64,000 nucleotides of DNA from Amylostereum areolatum (taxonomy: Eukaryota > Basidiomycota > Agaricomycetes > Russulales > Stereaceae): contig SAXG01000014.1 of the NCBI GenBank assembly GCA_012932865.1, positions 394,740 to 458,739 on the forward strand, in the 5' to 3' direction. A model generated the notes under the pieces. The model had not been told where the DNA came from. It worked only from the letters and a program-made list of their open reading frames with translations, and made no database searches. Positions 21,937 through 32,202 of this stretch are shown here, piece after piece. The position numbers were made by a program, and so were the translations under genes. The first letter of the stretch is position 1. Every line of letters begins with the position of its first letter.

Positions 21937-23056
21937 CTACTGCCTGTCCCGTAGACGCTCCTCGACCGCACGCTGCTGGTTCTTGAGCGCCTCGACCTTG
22001 TCGTCCTTGGAAGCATCGTACGACACCGTGACCTGGTTGAACCTGTACGCGCAAAGAAGACCTTGTGAGACATGAGGCTATGAGCCCAGCGAAAAAGCGC
22101 GCACGGATTGTCGGGTGCTTTCTGGAACTGCTTGAACAGCAAATCCTACAATCCGTTCCTTAGTTTCGCGCGTGGAGGATCGAAATCAAACGACCTCGAT
22201 TACCTTGTACTGGTTCAGACGCAACCCAGGATGCTGTGTCCCGATACAGGTCAACGCAGGAAACATCGCCCGAGGACACTGCGCACATACCTCCACTTTG
22301 AGCTTGGGGAGCTCGCGCTCCTGGTACGCTTCGAACGCAGCCTATGAAACGCACATAGCGTTAATATCCTCCGTGAGGGAGCAAGTTCAAACGTACCTTA
22401 AAACGTCGCTGTACGAAGCCGACTACTGTAAGCCCTAGCTGCGCCACCGCACTCCATTAGAGCAAAACGCACCTCCGGATGTTTCTCGATCCCCGCGGCT
22501 TGCGTGCCCACACTCGCCTTGTCCATCTTTGCCGTAACGACATCGAGCAAATCCAGCGCATTGTCGATCCCCGTCGCCGCAAACTCCTGAGGCTCGTCCT
22601 CCGCCACCTTCCGTGGGGGTGATGCATCGTCGTCCAGTCCTCCACCGGCCGCGATCGCACCTGGACCTGCGGGCTTCGGTGCTTTCGGTGCGACCTTTTT
22701 CTTTGCGCCAGCCTTGGGCGCAGCTTTCTTCGCCGCAACAGAGGCCTCCTCCTCGGCGAGCAAGCGTGCGTTCTCAGCCTTGCGCGCGAGCTCGGCTTGA
22801 CGCTTCGCCTCCTTATCCTCCTTCGAAGCCTTGGACCCGGTGGCCCATTTATCGGCTTCCGTTCTTTCCTATGCGTAGATGAGAATTAGGATGTGTGGTG
22901 CGATGTGGCATGGATGGGAGGGGGCGATGCTGGGGAGAGACGGCCAAGCTGAACGCGCACCTTGGCTTCCTCAGCTGCCTCGCGCTTCTTCGCCTCGTTT
23001 TCTGCCTTTTTCGAGCGCCCGCTCTCCTTTTTAGCGTTTCCTCCCTTTGGTGGCAT
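21937..23056 (-). CDS. CCDC124: CCDC124-family ribosome-associated protein
   Basis: Homologue of CCDC124/Oxs1-type proteins, which bind ribosomes. Exons: 23056-22961, 22868-22473, 22408-22397, 22341-22291, 22233-22204, 22145-22105, 22042-21937; all phases agree and the product is 243 residues. The N-terminus is basic and coiled (MPPKGGNAKKES, then long Lys/Glu/Ala stretches such as KEDKEAKRQAELARKAE). An Ala/Pro/Lys linker follows, then the family core: NALDLLDVVTAKMDK, HPERRFKAAFEAY, HPGLRLNQYKDLLFKQFQK and NPFNQVTVSYDASKDDK. The third exon is only 12 bases and encodes RRFK. It is framed by a TACAG acceptor and a GTACGT donor, and without it the conserved HPERRFKAAF block is lost. The gene looks intact. 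Confidence 0.9.
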
Positions 23057-23694
23057 GGTCGTGTGTTCTAGGCGATGATATGGTCAAACAGATACGGAGC
23101 AGAGGGATGAGGATGTGAGTCTCGGGGGATGATCTAATCTTATCGGATGGACCATTATTAGCATCGCTCGTGGGAGTCAACTTCCTATTGAATCGATGCG
23201 AGAAGGACGACCCCTTGTTCTTTGCCTTAAAGTTCGTCTCCATATATCTCACTGTCTCCACTGCTCTGAAGAAAATAGAGAAACTTGCTAATGTAACCAC
23301 TCTGAACAAAGTTCTAAGGCGATGGCATAAAGGTGCGTGCGTACGTTCACGCATTCGTACTGTGTAAAGGTCTGGCACAGCCTACTGATCGAGCTCGGTG
23401 CTTCGTCTCGTAGGTCAATTCTGTGTGTTTCGGGATCGCGGTATCCTAGGTAGCAGCTACAATCCATTGAAGATGCACCTTCTTAAATGGGAATGGAAAC
23501 TACGGAGATGATGCGAACGTGCCACCGAATTGTTTCCGTGCAGCGTTGGCTATGCTTACCCCAGATGGGCGAGGCGATGTAGCTATCTGGTGGCGCTTAC
23601 ATGCGGGAACTTCTCGTATATAAAGGTGGGTGTACGCGCGTCTCCATTGTTAGATGGTCTCTTATCCCCTTGAAGCCGGCAACCCCATTGCACG
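23057..23694. other. Divergent promoter region (CCDC124 / F-box 2)
   Basis: About 640 bases between two divergent starts. A TATA-like box for the plus-strand gene is listed separately; no other gene is seen. Confidence 0.5.
23617..23624 (+). promoter_or_regulatory. TATA-like box of F-box 2
   Basis: TATATAAA lies 71 bases before the ATG at 23695, in the right place for a core promoter. Confidence 0.55.
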
Positions 23695-25431
23695 ATGCCC
23701 GTGCCTATCCTTCCCTGGTACGTCGTCAATCACACCTCAGGAAGTTGTTTTCGGACGAGTCCACACAGGAGAGGCTCTGAAAGGGATATACCACTGAACA
23801 ACCGACGTCAAAGCCGAACTTTGACGAAACGACGTGCATCGACGGTCTCGGTAAGGAGCACGTGTCTTCTTGCTTCAAACTTAACTCAGTGTGATGTCGA
23901 GCAGATTGTGCAGCCCAAAGTTGGGGTGTCCTTGGTCTGGGACCTTCTCATCATGATTGCCTCTTTGTTGGACCGGAGGACGTTGGTCTCGTTCATGGCT
24001 TCCAGCAGGTACTTTCGCTCGATCGGAGCGCGCCTTCTCCTGCAGGATGTCAATATAACCGGCCAACACGCACGCTCCCTCCTTGCGTTCCTCCTCGCGA
24101 ATCCGTGGGAACATCCAGGAATCATAAGAAGGATTCATCTACACAACATTGGATGGGAGTGGCAAGTTCCGCCTCCCACCACCCGTTGGGCGGCTCTCCT
24201 TCGGACTTTACATTTGCCCCAGCGTTGGTCACGCGATCTCGTTAAAGACGCAGGCGCTCTGCGTCGCGTCCTCACCCTTGCGAATAACATAGAGGACCTT
24301 CAAATCCCAGGAGACAGTCTCCTCGAGGCCCAACCGGGGCTTACAAAGGCGATATCCTCCCTCAAATCGCTAAGAACACTAGACATTCGTCACGCCGGCT
24401 CGCGCATCTTCGTGCTTCTTCGCACCATACAAGCGCCGCTCGTCAAGCTACGCGTGTCCTTCGATGGCTGGTTCGCCTGGCAGGAAACGGTGTTCTGCTA
24501 CTCCACGAGGAACTTCTGCGACACGCTTGAGGTGATGTACGTCGGTGGTGCGCTCGGGTTCCAGGGCACGACCGTGAAGAGCGTCAACATGCGCAAGCTG
24601 CACTTCACCACGACCACCGTGAGAGAGATCAAGCCGTTCGTGGAAGCCTACCCCAACCTTCGGGACATGGCGATGATCAGGATGGCCGGGCACGAGGACG
24701 TGACACAACACGAAATCGAGGAGCATCGCACCAAAAACAAGGCGGTCTTCCGCGAGAAGGGATGGGAAAACCTGGACGTGCTGGTGGGGGATGCGGAGGA
24801 GATTTATATGCTCGCGATCTCGTGTCCTATCGAGCGGCTCACACTCGATGTAGGGCCTCCCTTTGAAGTCAACCTTAGACGGCTGGACGACGTCTTGAGC
24901 GATATCAAGCCCTCGATTCTACACGTGCGCCTGGTCGAATATTACCACGTCGACGGGATGATTTCGAGACTCTTCTCGCCGTTCGAGTGCTTGACGCACC
25001 TCACCCTCACCGTTGCACCGTTGAGCGTGTGGAGGTTGCTGGACTTGGTCGTTGTACGTAGTGTCCCCCGTTATCTTAGTACACAGCTCTATGCAATGCT
25101 GACGGTTTCTTAGGACGAGCTCCCCCGTCTCCTCGTTCGCCTTCGCGGTCTCGTCGAATTCGCGTTTCGCGTCACCGACGCCTACCTCACCCAACGCCCG
25201 GATTTTTACAACGATCTTTCCGGGGAGAGGTTCGCGCGTTACCTCGCAGAGACCACGCCGACGCTCCGACGAGTGCTGCACAACCTTCCTTGGCGCGCAC
25301 GCGTCAAGTGTCCGCTCTTGGCGTGGACCGTCTCAGCTCGCACTGGTGGACGCGTATCGCTCGTCCGAGAGCCCGATGTGTCTGCGGGATATTCGGGCTG
25401 GCTGGAGGAAGGGTTGTACGGACCCATGTAG
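23695..25431 (+). CDS. F-box/LRR-like protein 2
   Basis: Likely SCF ubiquitin-ligase substrate receptor. Exons: 23695-25053 and 25114-25431 with a 60-base GT-AG intron and phase 0; 558 residues. After an about 75-residue basic leader comes an F-box-like helix set (VWDLLIMIASLLDRRTLVSF, then MASSRYFRSIGARLLL), followed by an LRR-like body with regular Leu spacing (LRTLDIRH, DLQIPGDSL, CLTHLTLTVAPLS). No catalytic residues are present. The end reads LEEGLYGPM before the stop. Compared with the gene at 0.9-2.8 kb, it keeps the F-box, the LLAFLLANPW-type segment and the two-part exon layout, which suggests a shared origin. The basic leader could be a mis-chosen start; the F-box itself is unaffected. 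Substrate unknown. Confidence 0.75.
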
Positions 25432-25612
25432 CCGCGGGCGCGTGGACATCGTGGCCCATGTCGTTCTCTCATTTCGTCGCCATCCAAGACCTCCGAAATG
25501 TGTGTTCAGGTCCCGCCGAAGCGAGACACGAAGGCAACAGGGGGTGTGTAACCTAGGCTACATCTCGGGCGAAGGGGATGACCGCGTGCCTCACGTGCCT
25601 GAGGACACTCTC

Positions 25613-25620
25613 ATATAAAG
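25613..25620 (+). promoter_or_regulatory. TATA-like box of small secreted protein gene
   Basis: ATATAAAG lies about 180 bases before the ATG at 25800, preceded by a GC-rich segment. Suggests a strong, regulated promoter. Confidence 0.5.
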
Positions 25621-25799
25621 CCCGCGCACATCCGAGATCGCATCCCCACCGTGTTTTTATCTCTCGTTTTCGCTGACCGGTTCAGTTTGCGCTCGCCAGC
25701 CCCTCTCGTTCCTTCCACACGCCCATTCGTTCCAGCGTTGATCCGCTCCTTGACTTTGCTCCTCGCCCATTCTTTTCGATTCAAATCACCACCCACAAG

Positions 25800-26327
25800 A
25801 TGCTCTTCACCGTCTTCTTCGCTCTCTCCGCGCTTTTCGTCAGCGCATTCGCCGCGCCCCTGGAGCCCCGCCTGACGCAGGTTTCCAATGTCCAGTGTAC
25901 CGGTAGCACGTACGTCGCCATCTACTGTCTCGTCCGTGCGATGGGCACTGATCGCATCTGCCTTGTTCGTTCAGCGCCCTCGACTCGCACACCGTGAACG
26001 TTGCCCAGCTCCAGATCTGCGGATCCATCGCGGGCAAGATCCAGAAGTGCCAGGGCTCGCCGACGAGCACGACGGGTACCTCCGGCAACGTGCAGTTCTC
26101 CATCAACCCCGTCGTCTCGGGAGATACCATCAACATCTCCAAGGGCCGTTGGGAACGTGCGTTATTCCTTGTCATTCTTCCTCATATTGCAAGGCTGATC
26201 GGAGGTGCTTCGTGTAGAGGGTATCAAGGCTGCATTCGCAGTCTGTGGCCAGGACATCCCCTTCACGGCCACCTTCCAAGGTGGTGCGACCAAGGGCGAT
26301 GTCAACGTTGTTCTCAAGTCTACTTAG
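25800..26327 (+). CDS. Small secreted protein
   Basis: Exons: 25800-25909, 25975-26156, 26218-26327; introns of 65 and 61 bases, GT-AG, consistent phase; 133 residues. A clear signal peptide (MLFTVFFALSALFVSAFAAP) is followed by a mature chain of about 110 residues with four Cys (NVQC, LQICGS, IQKCQG, FAVCGQ) that could form two disulphides. The body is Gly/Ser/Thr-rich with beta-type spacing (GNVQFSINPVVSGDTINISK) and ends DVNVVLKST. This is a typical small secreted Cys-containing protein of wood or plant-associated basidiomycetes. No enzyme or known effector family is recognised, so no role is claimed. The TATA-containing promoter implies high expression. Confidence 0.75.
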
Positions 26328-26728
26328 GCGTGCGGGACGTAGGATGGAGGGTGTGGCGGGATGGATTGGTGGTCTTTCTTTTTTGGGTTCGAGGCTTGCA
26401 TGTATTGCCATCTCTCTGGGTTGAATGGGAGGGATTTTTGAGCGCAACCCACGAGACGGAACCACCACGGCAAAGATTTTGGAAGCTGCTCCTCTTGAGC
26501 TTGGGCCTAGGAATTGGTGTGCAATCGGGTCGGGTGTCGCGCGCGCGTAATGGCTTACTTACCTTCATCTGCTTGGGCAGCGATATACAGCCATACCAGG
26601 TACGCTGTCATGTATCTGCATTCGACGCTACTTAAGTATGTAGCTGAATACTTGAGTAAAACAGCGTATGGCTCTGACATATGTCTTCGGCTATCCTTGT
26701 ACCGTGATACCCTTCTGCTTCCTCTCCC
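26328..26728. other. Convergent intergenic region
   Basis: About 400 bases between the small secreted protein stop and the DUF6535 stop. 3' untranslated sequence; nothing else seen. Confidence 0.5.
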
Positions 26729-29018
26729 TCAGCCGTCTGCTGGGGGACACACCGAGTCCTTCCCTTGAGACATCCGTTCCAAATCCACATCCAGTCTATC
26801 CTCCACCCCTGGGATATTGGTCGCTTCGAATCCACCTGACACGCATTTGGCTCCTTGGGCGCCATGCCTGTCTGTCGATTGGTTCTCGGGGTCATCGTGG
26901 GTGCTGTCCTTGCCTCTCTCTGACTGAACGGACAGATCGACGCAGTCCGGGTCAAAGCCTTCGGCTGTGGCGTAGGGAATCCCAGATGTGGGCAGGAGCG
27001 GCGACTTCCAATTCAACTGCAGCTACGGAAGTGATGTCCTCAGAAGTGGGTCTGGCATCGCCCTGTGGTGCTTACGTTCATCGGTCCAGTTTCTTTGCGA
27101 GCGACTGGGACGCCGCTAGCAGTGACGATGTAATCCGCCATGATTGCATTGAATCTAGGGACATCGCTCTCCACTTTGATGAGCAAGGCTTGAATCTTGT
27201 TTGCTGTTACGCCGACGCGGTCGGGATAATGTTCTGAAATCTTGTCCAGAGCGGCTTGAACGCCGGGAAGAATTGTATCACAGAGCCACAGACCCCTTGT
27301 GTTTTTAGGTGCTAAAAGATCGGGCTGTTTGGATGAGAAGAATCCGCGAAATGCAGGGGAAACAGTTGGAAGGATCCTGTCCTCGGCGAGCTCGTTCACG
27401 AAGGAACCCCTTGGGCACTCTGATAGTATTTCGCAAAAGACATTGATGACCCCAGATAAATCACTGTATTCAAAGCAGAGCTTCTGTGTCATATGAGGCC
27501 TCACTCGAGATAAGAGAGTGTCGAGTGTCCGATAAACACTGTCAAAGATATCAACGTTGTTCAGATAGGGCAGATAAAACCGAAGGGAAAACACAAAATT
27601 CGAGAGATGCGCGAAACAAGATTCAACATCGAAGTTTTGGGAAGAGATCAACATGCACGAGATCTGGATATACACCTCGCTGAGCTCTCTCAAACGGACT
27701 ATTTGAGGACCCGTGTGTCTTTCAAACCGATCCAAGGCGAGTCGTATGTATTCCTTCGGCGCGGAAAGGAAATGCGCTTCCCCAGAAGCATCGCTGAACT
27801 GGAAGACATATTTGATGAAATCGTGACAGATTCTCAACCGGCGCATGCTCGCAGCAATTTCGCGCGACGGTGGAACAGCGGACTCACAAAGCGAGATGAC
27901 AACATCGAGGATAGCTCTGTCGCACAGAATTCGGCGATGGTCGCGAGCCCGCCGGTAGCCATCTGCACTGACTATCCTCTGCTCGTCCCAAGCCATCATC
28001 GAGATTAAGAAGGCCTCGCGTTCACTGTGCTCGTCCGCACTCTGCAGGTACAGGGTATATGCATGCTTGAGATTCTGATCGGATGCCCGGTCCATATTCT
28101 TTAAGAACACTCCTCGACCGTGGTATCGGATCATCACAGTGTGTTCTGTGGTTTTCAATATACGGAGCAGTCGGGTGCACAGCGTGCGTTGCGATGCCGG
28201 ACGGTTGTTCGATGGCAAACGGCCGTGAAATAGTGTCTGGAAAGCCATTCGCATCTTCATGGAGCAATAATGAAGGAGACCAAGCCCAAACACGCGCAAC
28301 ATCCGCGTCAGCGGGGTCTCGTATGGCCAATCAAGGAACACCAGAGGTAGGACAGACAAGGACAGATAGGCCACAGCCCCGATGGAAATGAACGACAGCA
28401 CAACACACGCAAGCGTGCGGTTGAGAGAAAACAGAAACACGACGAGCCCAGACAGGAAAAGGAACACGGAGAGGTGCAAGAGGGAGATGACGGTATCAAC
28501 CGCGTGTCCGAGCTTGAAGCGGTGCATCCCCATAAACAAGTATATCTGCACGGGACCCCTTTTGCGCGGTGGACCACGGCGTTGGACGTCTTGAGTGTAT
28601 TTCCGAATCCATTGCTGCACCAGAGTCGCGATTAAGGCGCACATGATGCTCAGCGTAAGACTGGTGAACCAGAGGATGTTGATGTGAAGTCCGTAGCGCG
28701 GTGCACGGAAAGAAGAAGAATCTGGGAGGGGCAGGGGGGAAGGGAGACGCGTGCCGTTGGATATTGCGGCGAGCTGCTGGGACATCTGTGCGAGCAGGGT
28801 GACGGTGTTATCGCCGGAATCGGGCTTGAGCATCTTGTAGCTTTCGATGGTAAAGGCAGCGACGGTCGCCGCAAACAGACCGGTCTGAAGGTTTCACGTC
28901 AGAGTGGATTCATGCGGTAGAGAGCTAAACGTACAAATATCAAGATTCCGTCGGTATCAGCTCCCTTCCAGTTTTCCGCGAGCGACTTGTCATACTTGTC
29001 CGCGTCCGTGAGACACAT
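26729..29018 (-). CDS. DUF6535 multi-pass membrane protein
   Basis: Agaricomycete-expanded membrane protein of unknown function. Exons: 29018-28935, 28884-27076, 27016-26729; phase 0 throughout, 726 residues. The DUF6535 signature is complete: ADKYDKSLAENWKGADTDGI then LIFTGLFAATVAAFTIESYK, after which come NILWFTSLTLSIMCALIATL, VQQWIRKYTQ, and two further hydrophobic helices (LLHLSVFLFLSGLVVFLFSL and VLSFISIGAVAYLSLSVLPL). The about 450-residue C-terminal part is soluble and helix-rich with no recognised domain. The last exon adds an acidic tail (DLERMSQGKDSVCPPADG). The upstream frame closes shortly before MCLTD, supporting the chosen start. These genes are often found in variable regions; here it borders the mobile-element island. 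Confidence 0.8.
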
Positions 29019-30655
29019 GAACCAGAACTTGTCCGCAGAATGGGCGAATTTCCTATCTTCTAAACTGCGGATTATCCTTTAATACAAAGAGAGACGCGGT
29101 GGAGCGCTGCGTCACGTCACGACACAAACCGCGAGACAAGTGAGCTTTCTGATTGGTTGTGGGACAACAGCCACGTCATCGTAACGCGACGCGTGACAAG
29201 TCGCGTTGACAAATGCACGTGGCTGCTTGCGTCATCCTAGGCTTGCGCGTCGGCCGGGTCGCCGCGTCGCTCTTCGTCTTGACCTCCACCACGTACTTGG
29301 CCACCGTCATACCTTCCCACTCTCTATGGCACCTCTACGCACCGCCGTTAGCGTCAAAGTAGCCTCCATGGCACAGCCCTACTTATACCTTTTACTTTGT
29401 ATATCAGAAAACAAATTCAAATCAATTTTCCTCCAAAGCAATGTTTGTGCAGCAACATGGACGTGTTTTGTCGCTTCGGTCACGATGACCGCGTCGCTCC
29501 CACCCCCCCTGATTGGATTTATTTATATATCTAGAGATTTTTCGGGAAATTTCCTCGGTGCTCGGATGAGGCGTGGTGGTCCCGAGCTCGAGTGATGTAC
29601 GACACGACCCGACCCGACACGACACAGTACAGCACACCCTGTCATCTGCATCCAGTGCATCTCGGTGCGTTCATCTGGATCATGTGCGCATTTTCTTTCT
29701 CTCTTGCGAGACGAACTGACATGTACTATTTGTGCAGAAGAATCTATGCGAGTTGGGGGTGACATTGGCTGGCCATTGGGACGGTGCACCGAGCAGGAAC
29801 GCAGGTCCACTGATTCCGTCCAAGATGCAGCCCCCAGAAACAGTGCCCATTCAACCTCCTCGCAAGCGAACGAGAACACGGCCGTCCAGGTATGACTGAC
29901 CTTAACAAACTGATCAATGTCCTTGCTTACTATATTGTTGTCTACAGCTTTCCTCGGCTGACGCCATTGGCCACCGCCGGTCTTGAGTGCGAGCACAACG
30001 ACATCCTCAGGATCCTGAAGGTCCGCAACAGCATTGTATTGTGTCGTCCACGTCCGAATCAACGACAGGTGACACGATAATGCAAGAACCCAACCAACCA
30101 GCAAGCCTCGAACGGAGCTTTCATAGATGGTACGTGCATACAGTATCAATCAATGTGATAGTAAAGGCTTTACTGATCCTTTTGTTATCCATATCACAGG
30201 TGATATGTCCTCATCGACATTGCATATTCGCAGGCCTACTCGGCCCTCGGCGACTTGCTTCCTACGCCCCCAAGGACTCCAGCTCTGAACCCTCAAGGAA
30301 CAGAACAACCCACTCTGCTATCGAAATGGCAGATTGCCAAGAGAGCCCGACACGAGCGAGAGCATTTGGGACCGTCACAAACCCCTCTACTGTAGGCGGC
30401 TGTAGTTTGGCAACTCGCAACCGGTGTCACATGACCGTGGGAGCGGGTAGAGGAGGGCAACCCGGCCTCGGGGACGGGGGACATCCACTTTAGGCAACGC
30501 AACCTCTTGTGAGTGAGCTCTCCCAAAGGGCCAAAGCTGTCCTATGTAGCGTCGAGTGATCATCCTCACGCTTTGGCCCATTACACTGTACACGAATCTG
30601 TATATGAATACAAGGTTTTGTGCACACTGACCACCTTATTTGTCACTGAGTGCTG
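29019..30655. other. Gene-poor flank of the mobile-element island
   Basis: About 1.6 kb without a convincing gene. A small repeat (gacacgacccgacccgacacgacac) sits at about 29601-29625. A possible short spliced frame on the plus strand starts near 29828 (MQPPETVPIQPPRKRTRTRP) with a GTATGA donor near 29892, but it has no recognised relatives. A 40-bp copy of a direct repeat is at 30465-30504. Confidence 0.4.
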
Positions 30656-30663
30656 ATTAGCTC
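30656..30663. repeat. Left 8-bp target-site duplication of MITE
   Basis: ATTAGCTC directly precedes the element; the same eight bases directly follow its right end at 31168-31175. Confidence 0.85.
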
Positions 30664-31167
30664 AGGACCCCTGAAATTCCCTATAAATGATTCATCTCGG
30701 ACCACCGAAAATTTGGGCCTTATGGGAACCTATGTATGGTACTCTCCACCGAAAATGGGCCCCGTAGGGCCGACATGTTGGAGCTAAGAACCACTGAAAA
30801 GGAACCCGCCCGTCCGAAGTCCCATCTTCACCACCGAAAATGGTAAGCATCTGAACACGCCGAGGATCTGTCAGTTCCAATCACAAGTATTTTGCATATT
30901 TTGCTTCCCATGGGTCTATGGAAGCAAACTAGGCATGTTATAGCAAGCTTGTGCATAAAATGAGAGTTCTGCTCTGGAAACCTCGACGCCGAAGGCGTGG
31001 GAAATTAGACTATTTTTAGATATGTATAGTCTAAGAACCACTGAAAACGGCTGACTTGAAAAAATCTATCATGTAAATCACCGAAAATGGCCCAAATTCT
31101 GTCCCAGCGCACCACCGAAAACAGGTCACCCTGGGATGAATGCTCTATAGGGAATTTCAGGGGTCCT
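30664..31167. mobile_element. 504-bp non-autonomous DNA transposon (MITE), hAT-like
   Basis: The element begins AGGACCCCTGAAATTCCCTA and ends with its exact complement; the terminal inverted repeats are identical over 22 bases and similar over about 33. It is bounded by 8-bp duplications ATTAGCTC, the size made by hAT-type transposases. It has no transposase gene. The interior contains seven same-strand copies of a motif close to (A)CCAC(C/T)GAAAA, at about 30700, 30748, 30792, 30831, 31030, 31079 and 31111; such spaced sub-terminal motifs are typical transposase-binding sites in hAT elements. A perfect TIR with exact duplication suggests fairly recent insertion. Superfamily assignment rests on the duplication length only. 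Confidence 0.8.
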
Positions 31168-31175
31168 ATTAGCTC
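31168..31175. repeat. Right 8-bp target-site duplication of MITE
   Basis: ATTAGCTC, identical to 30656-30663. Confidence 0.85.
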
Positions 31176-31332
31176 ATGAGGCTGGCAGCGCTGCGGCGGT
31201 TTGTAGAAAACAAAATACAATATGAGCGAACCTCATGTCGATTTCGTACTTGGTGCCGCTGGTGACGTATTCTTGAGGGTTTTTGACCTTTTTTTTGCGA
31301 AAATTAAGCATGGGTAAGCGGAAAGCAACTCA

Positions 31333-31376
31333 GCCTCGGGGACAGGAGACAACCCGCAAATTAGGCAACCGCAACC
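31333..31376 (+). repeat. Direct repeat copy 2 (GCCTCGGGGAC...TTAGGCAAC)
   Basis: GCCTCGGGGACAGGAGACAA then CCCGCAAATTAGGCAACCGCAACC matches 30465-30504 at most positions. Just downstream (to about 31406) a partly inverted third copy (CCGGGGACAGGGGACGTTGCCTAA) gives a 9-bp palindrome TTAGGCAAC/GTTGCCTAA. Probably the ends of an older element now split by the MITE. Confidence 0.5.
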
Positions 31377-31635
31377 GACCCCCGGGGACAGGGGACGTTG
31401 CCTAACGTCGGCCGCGTACAGTAGGCATCCCGGCTACAGTTTCCCTACTATCGGACTGCGAGTTGAATCTTCTACACTTCATGCTTAGTACTTAGTTATG
31501 CTTATTTGTTGCTTATTTGAATACAATCACCACAGCCTTGCTACTTGAATGAGTGCAATGCACGGGTCTATGCTAGTGATTGATAAATGCTGGGATATAC
31601 TGCGAGGAAAAACTACACGGCCAACCGGAATTATA

Positions 31636-31704
31636 CAGCCGTTTGCATAACCGACTGGAATCCGCGCGTCGAGAAACTTGTTTGTCAGAGCCAAACATTG
31701 CCTT
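31636..31704 (+). repeat. Left terminal inverted repeat of Tc1/mariner-like element
   Basis: 69 bases beginning CAGCCGTTTGCATAACCGAC, preceded by TA. It is identical over its whole length to the complement of 35588-35656. Confidence 0.9.
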
Positions 31705-32202
31705 ATTGGGAGTGCTTATCACATTCGTCACGCAGTGACTCATTTGTGACTTCGTGCTGTTCAGGAGCGGGCTTCCTGATCTTTGCGATGACCATTGACG
31801 ACATGTTCCATCTACTTTCCACCCAAATGACCTCTCCAGAGTGATCAACACTCTCCGTGTCGGGCTTCGGGAGTCATGAAAACTCCTCATAGCTGGCCTA
31901 GAAGCCTTCAATACCCTGAAAAACCTCAACAACGAGCACAAACCACCCTTGTTGCTTGGATACTCGGTGAGTGAGGAGTCGGGAGCCTCGGAGACGTCCC
32001 CCTCGTGGTCTTGGATGCTTACACTTAATTTGGATCTCTCTAGAAACCAAAACTGCGCATGATTGAAGGGCAACAACGAGGGTGGGATTCTGGTGGATGA
32101 CAGGAGCACGGCGAAGTTGCGGTGAAGTTGGCGAAGATGATAAAAAGCCTCGGGTTTTGAGCTTGTGAGTTCCATCCCCATCTTTTTCCCGCTCCCTCCC
32201 TC

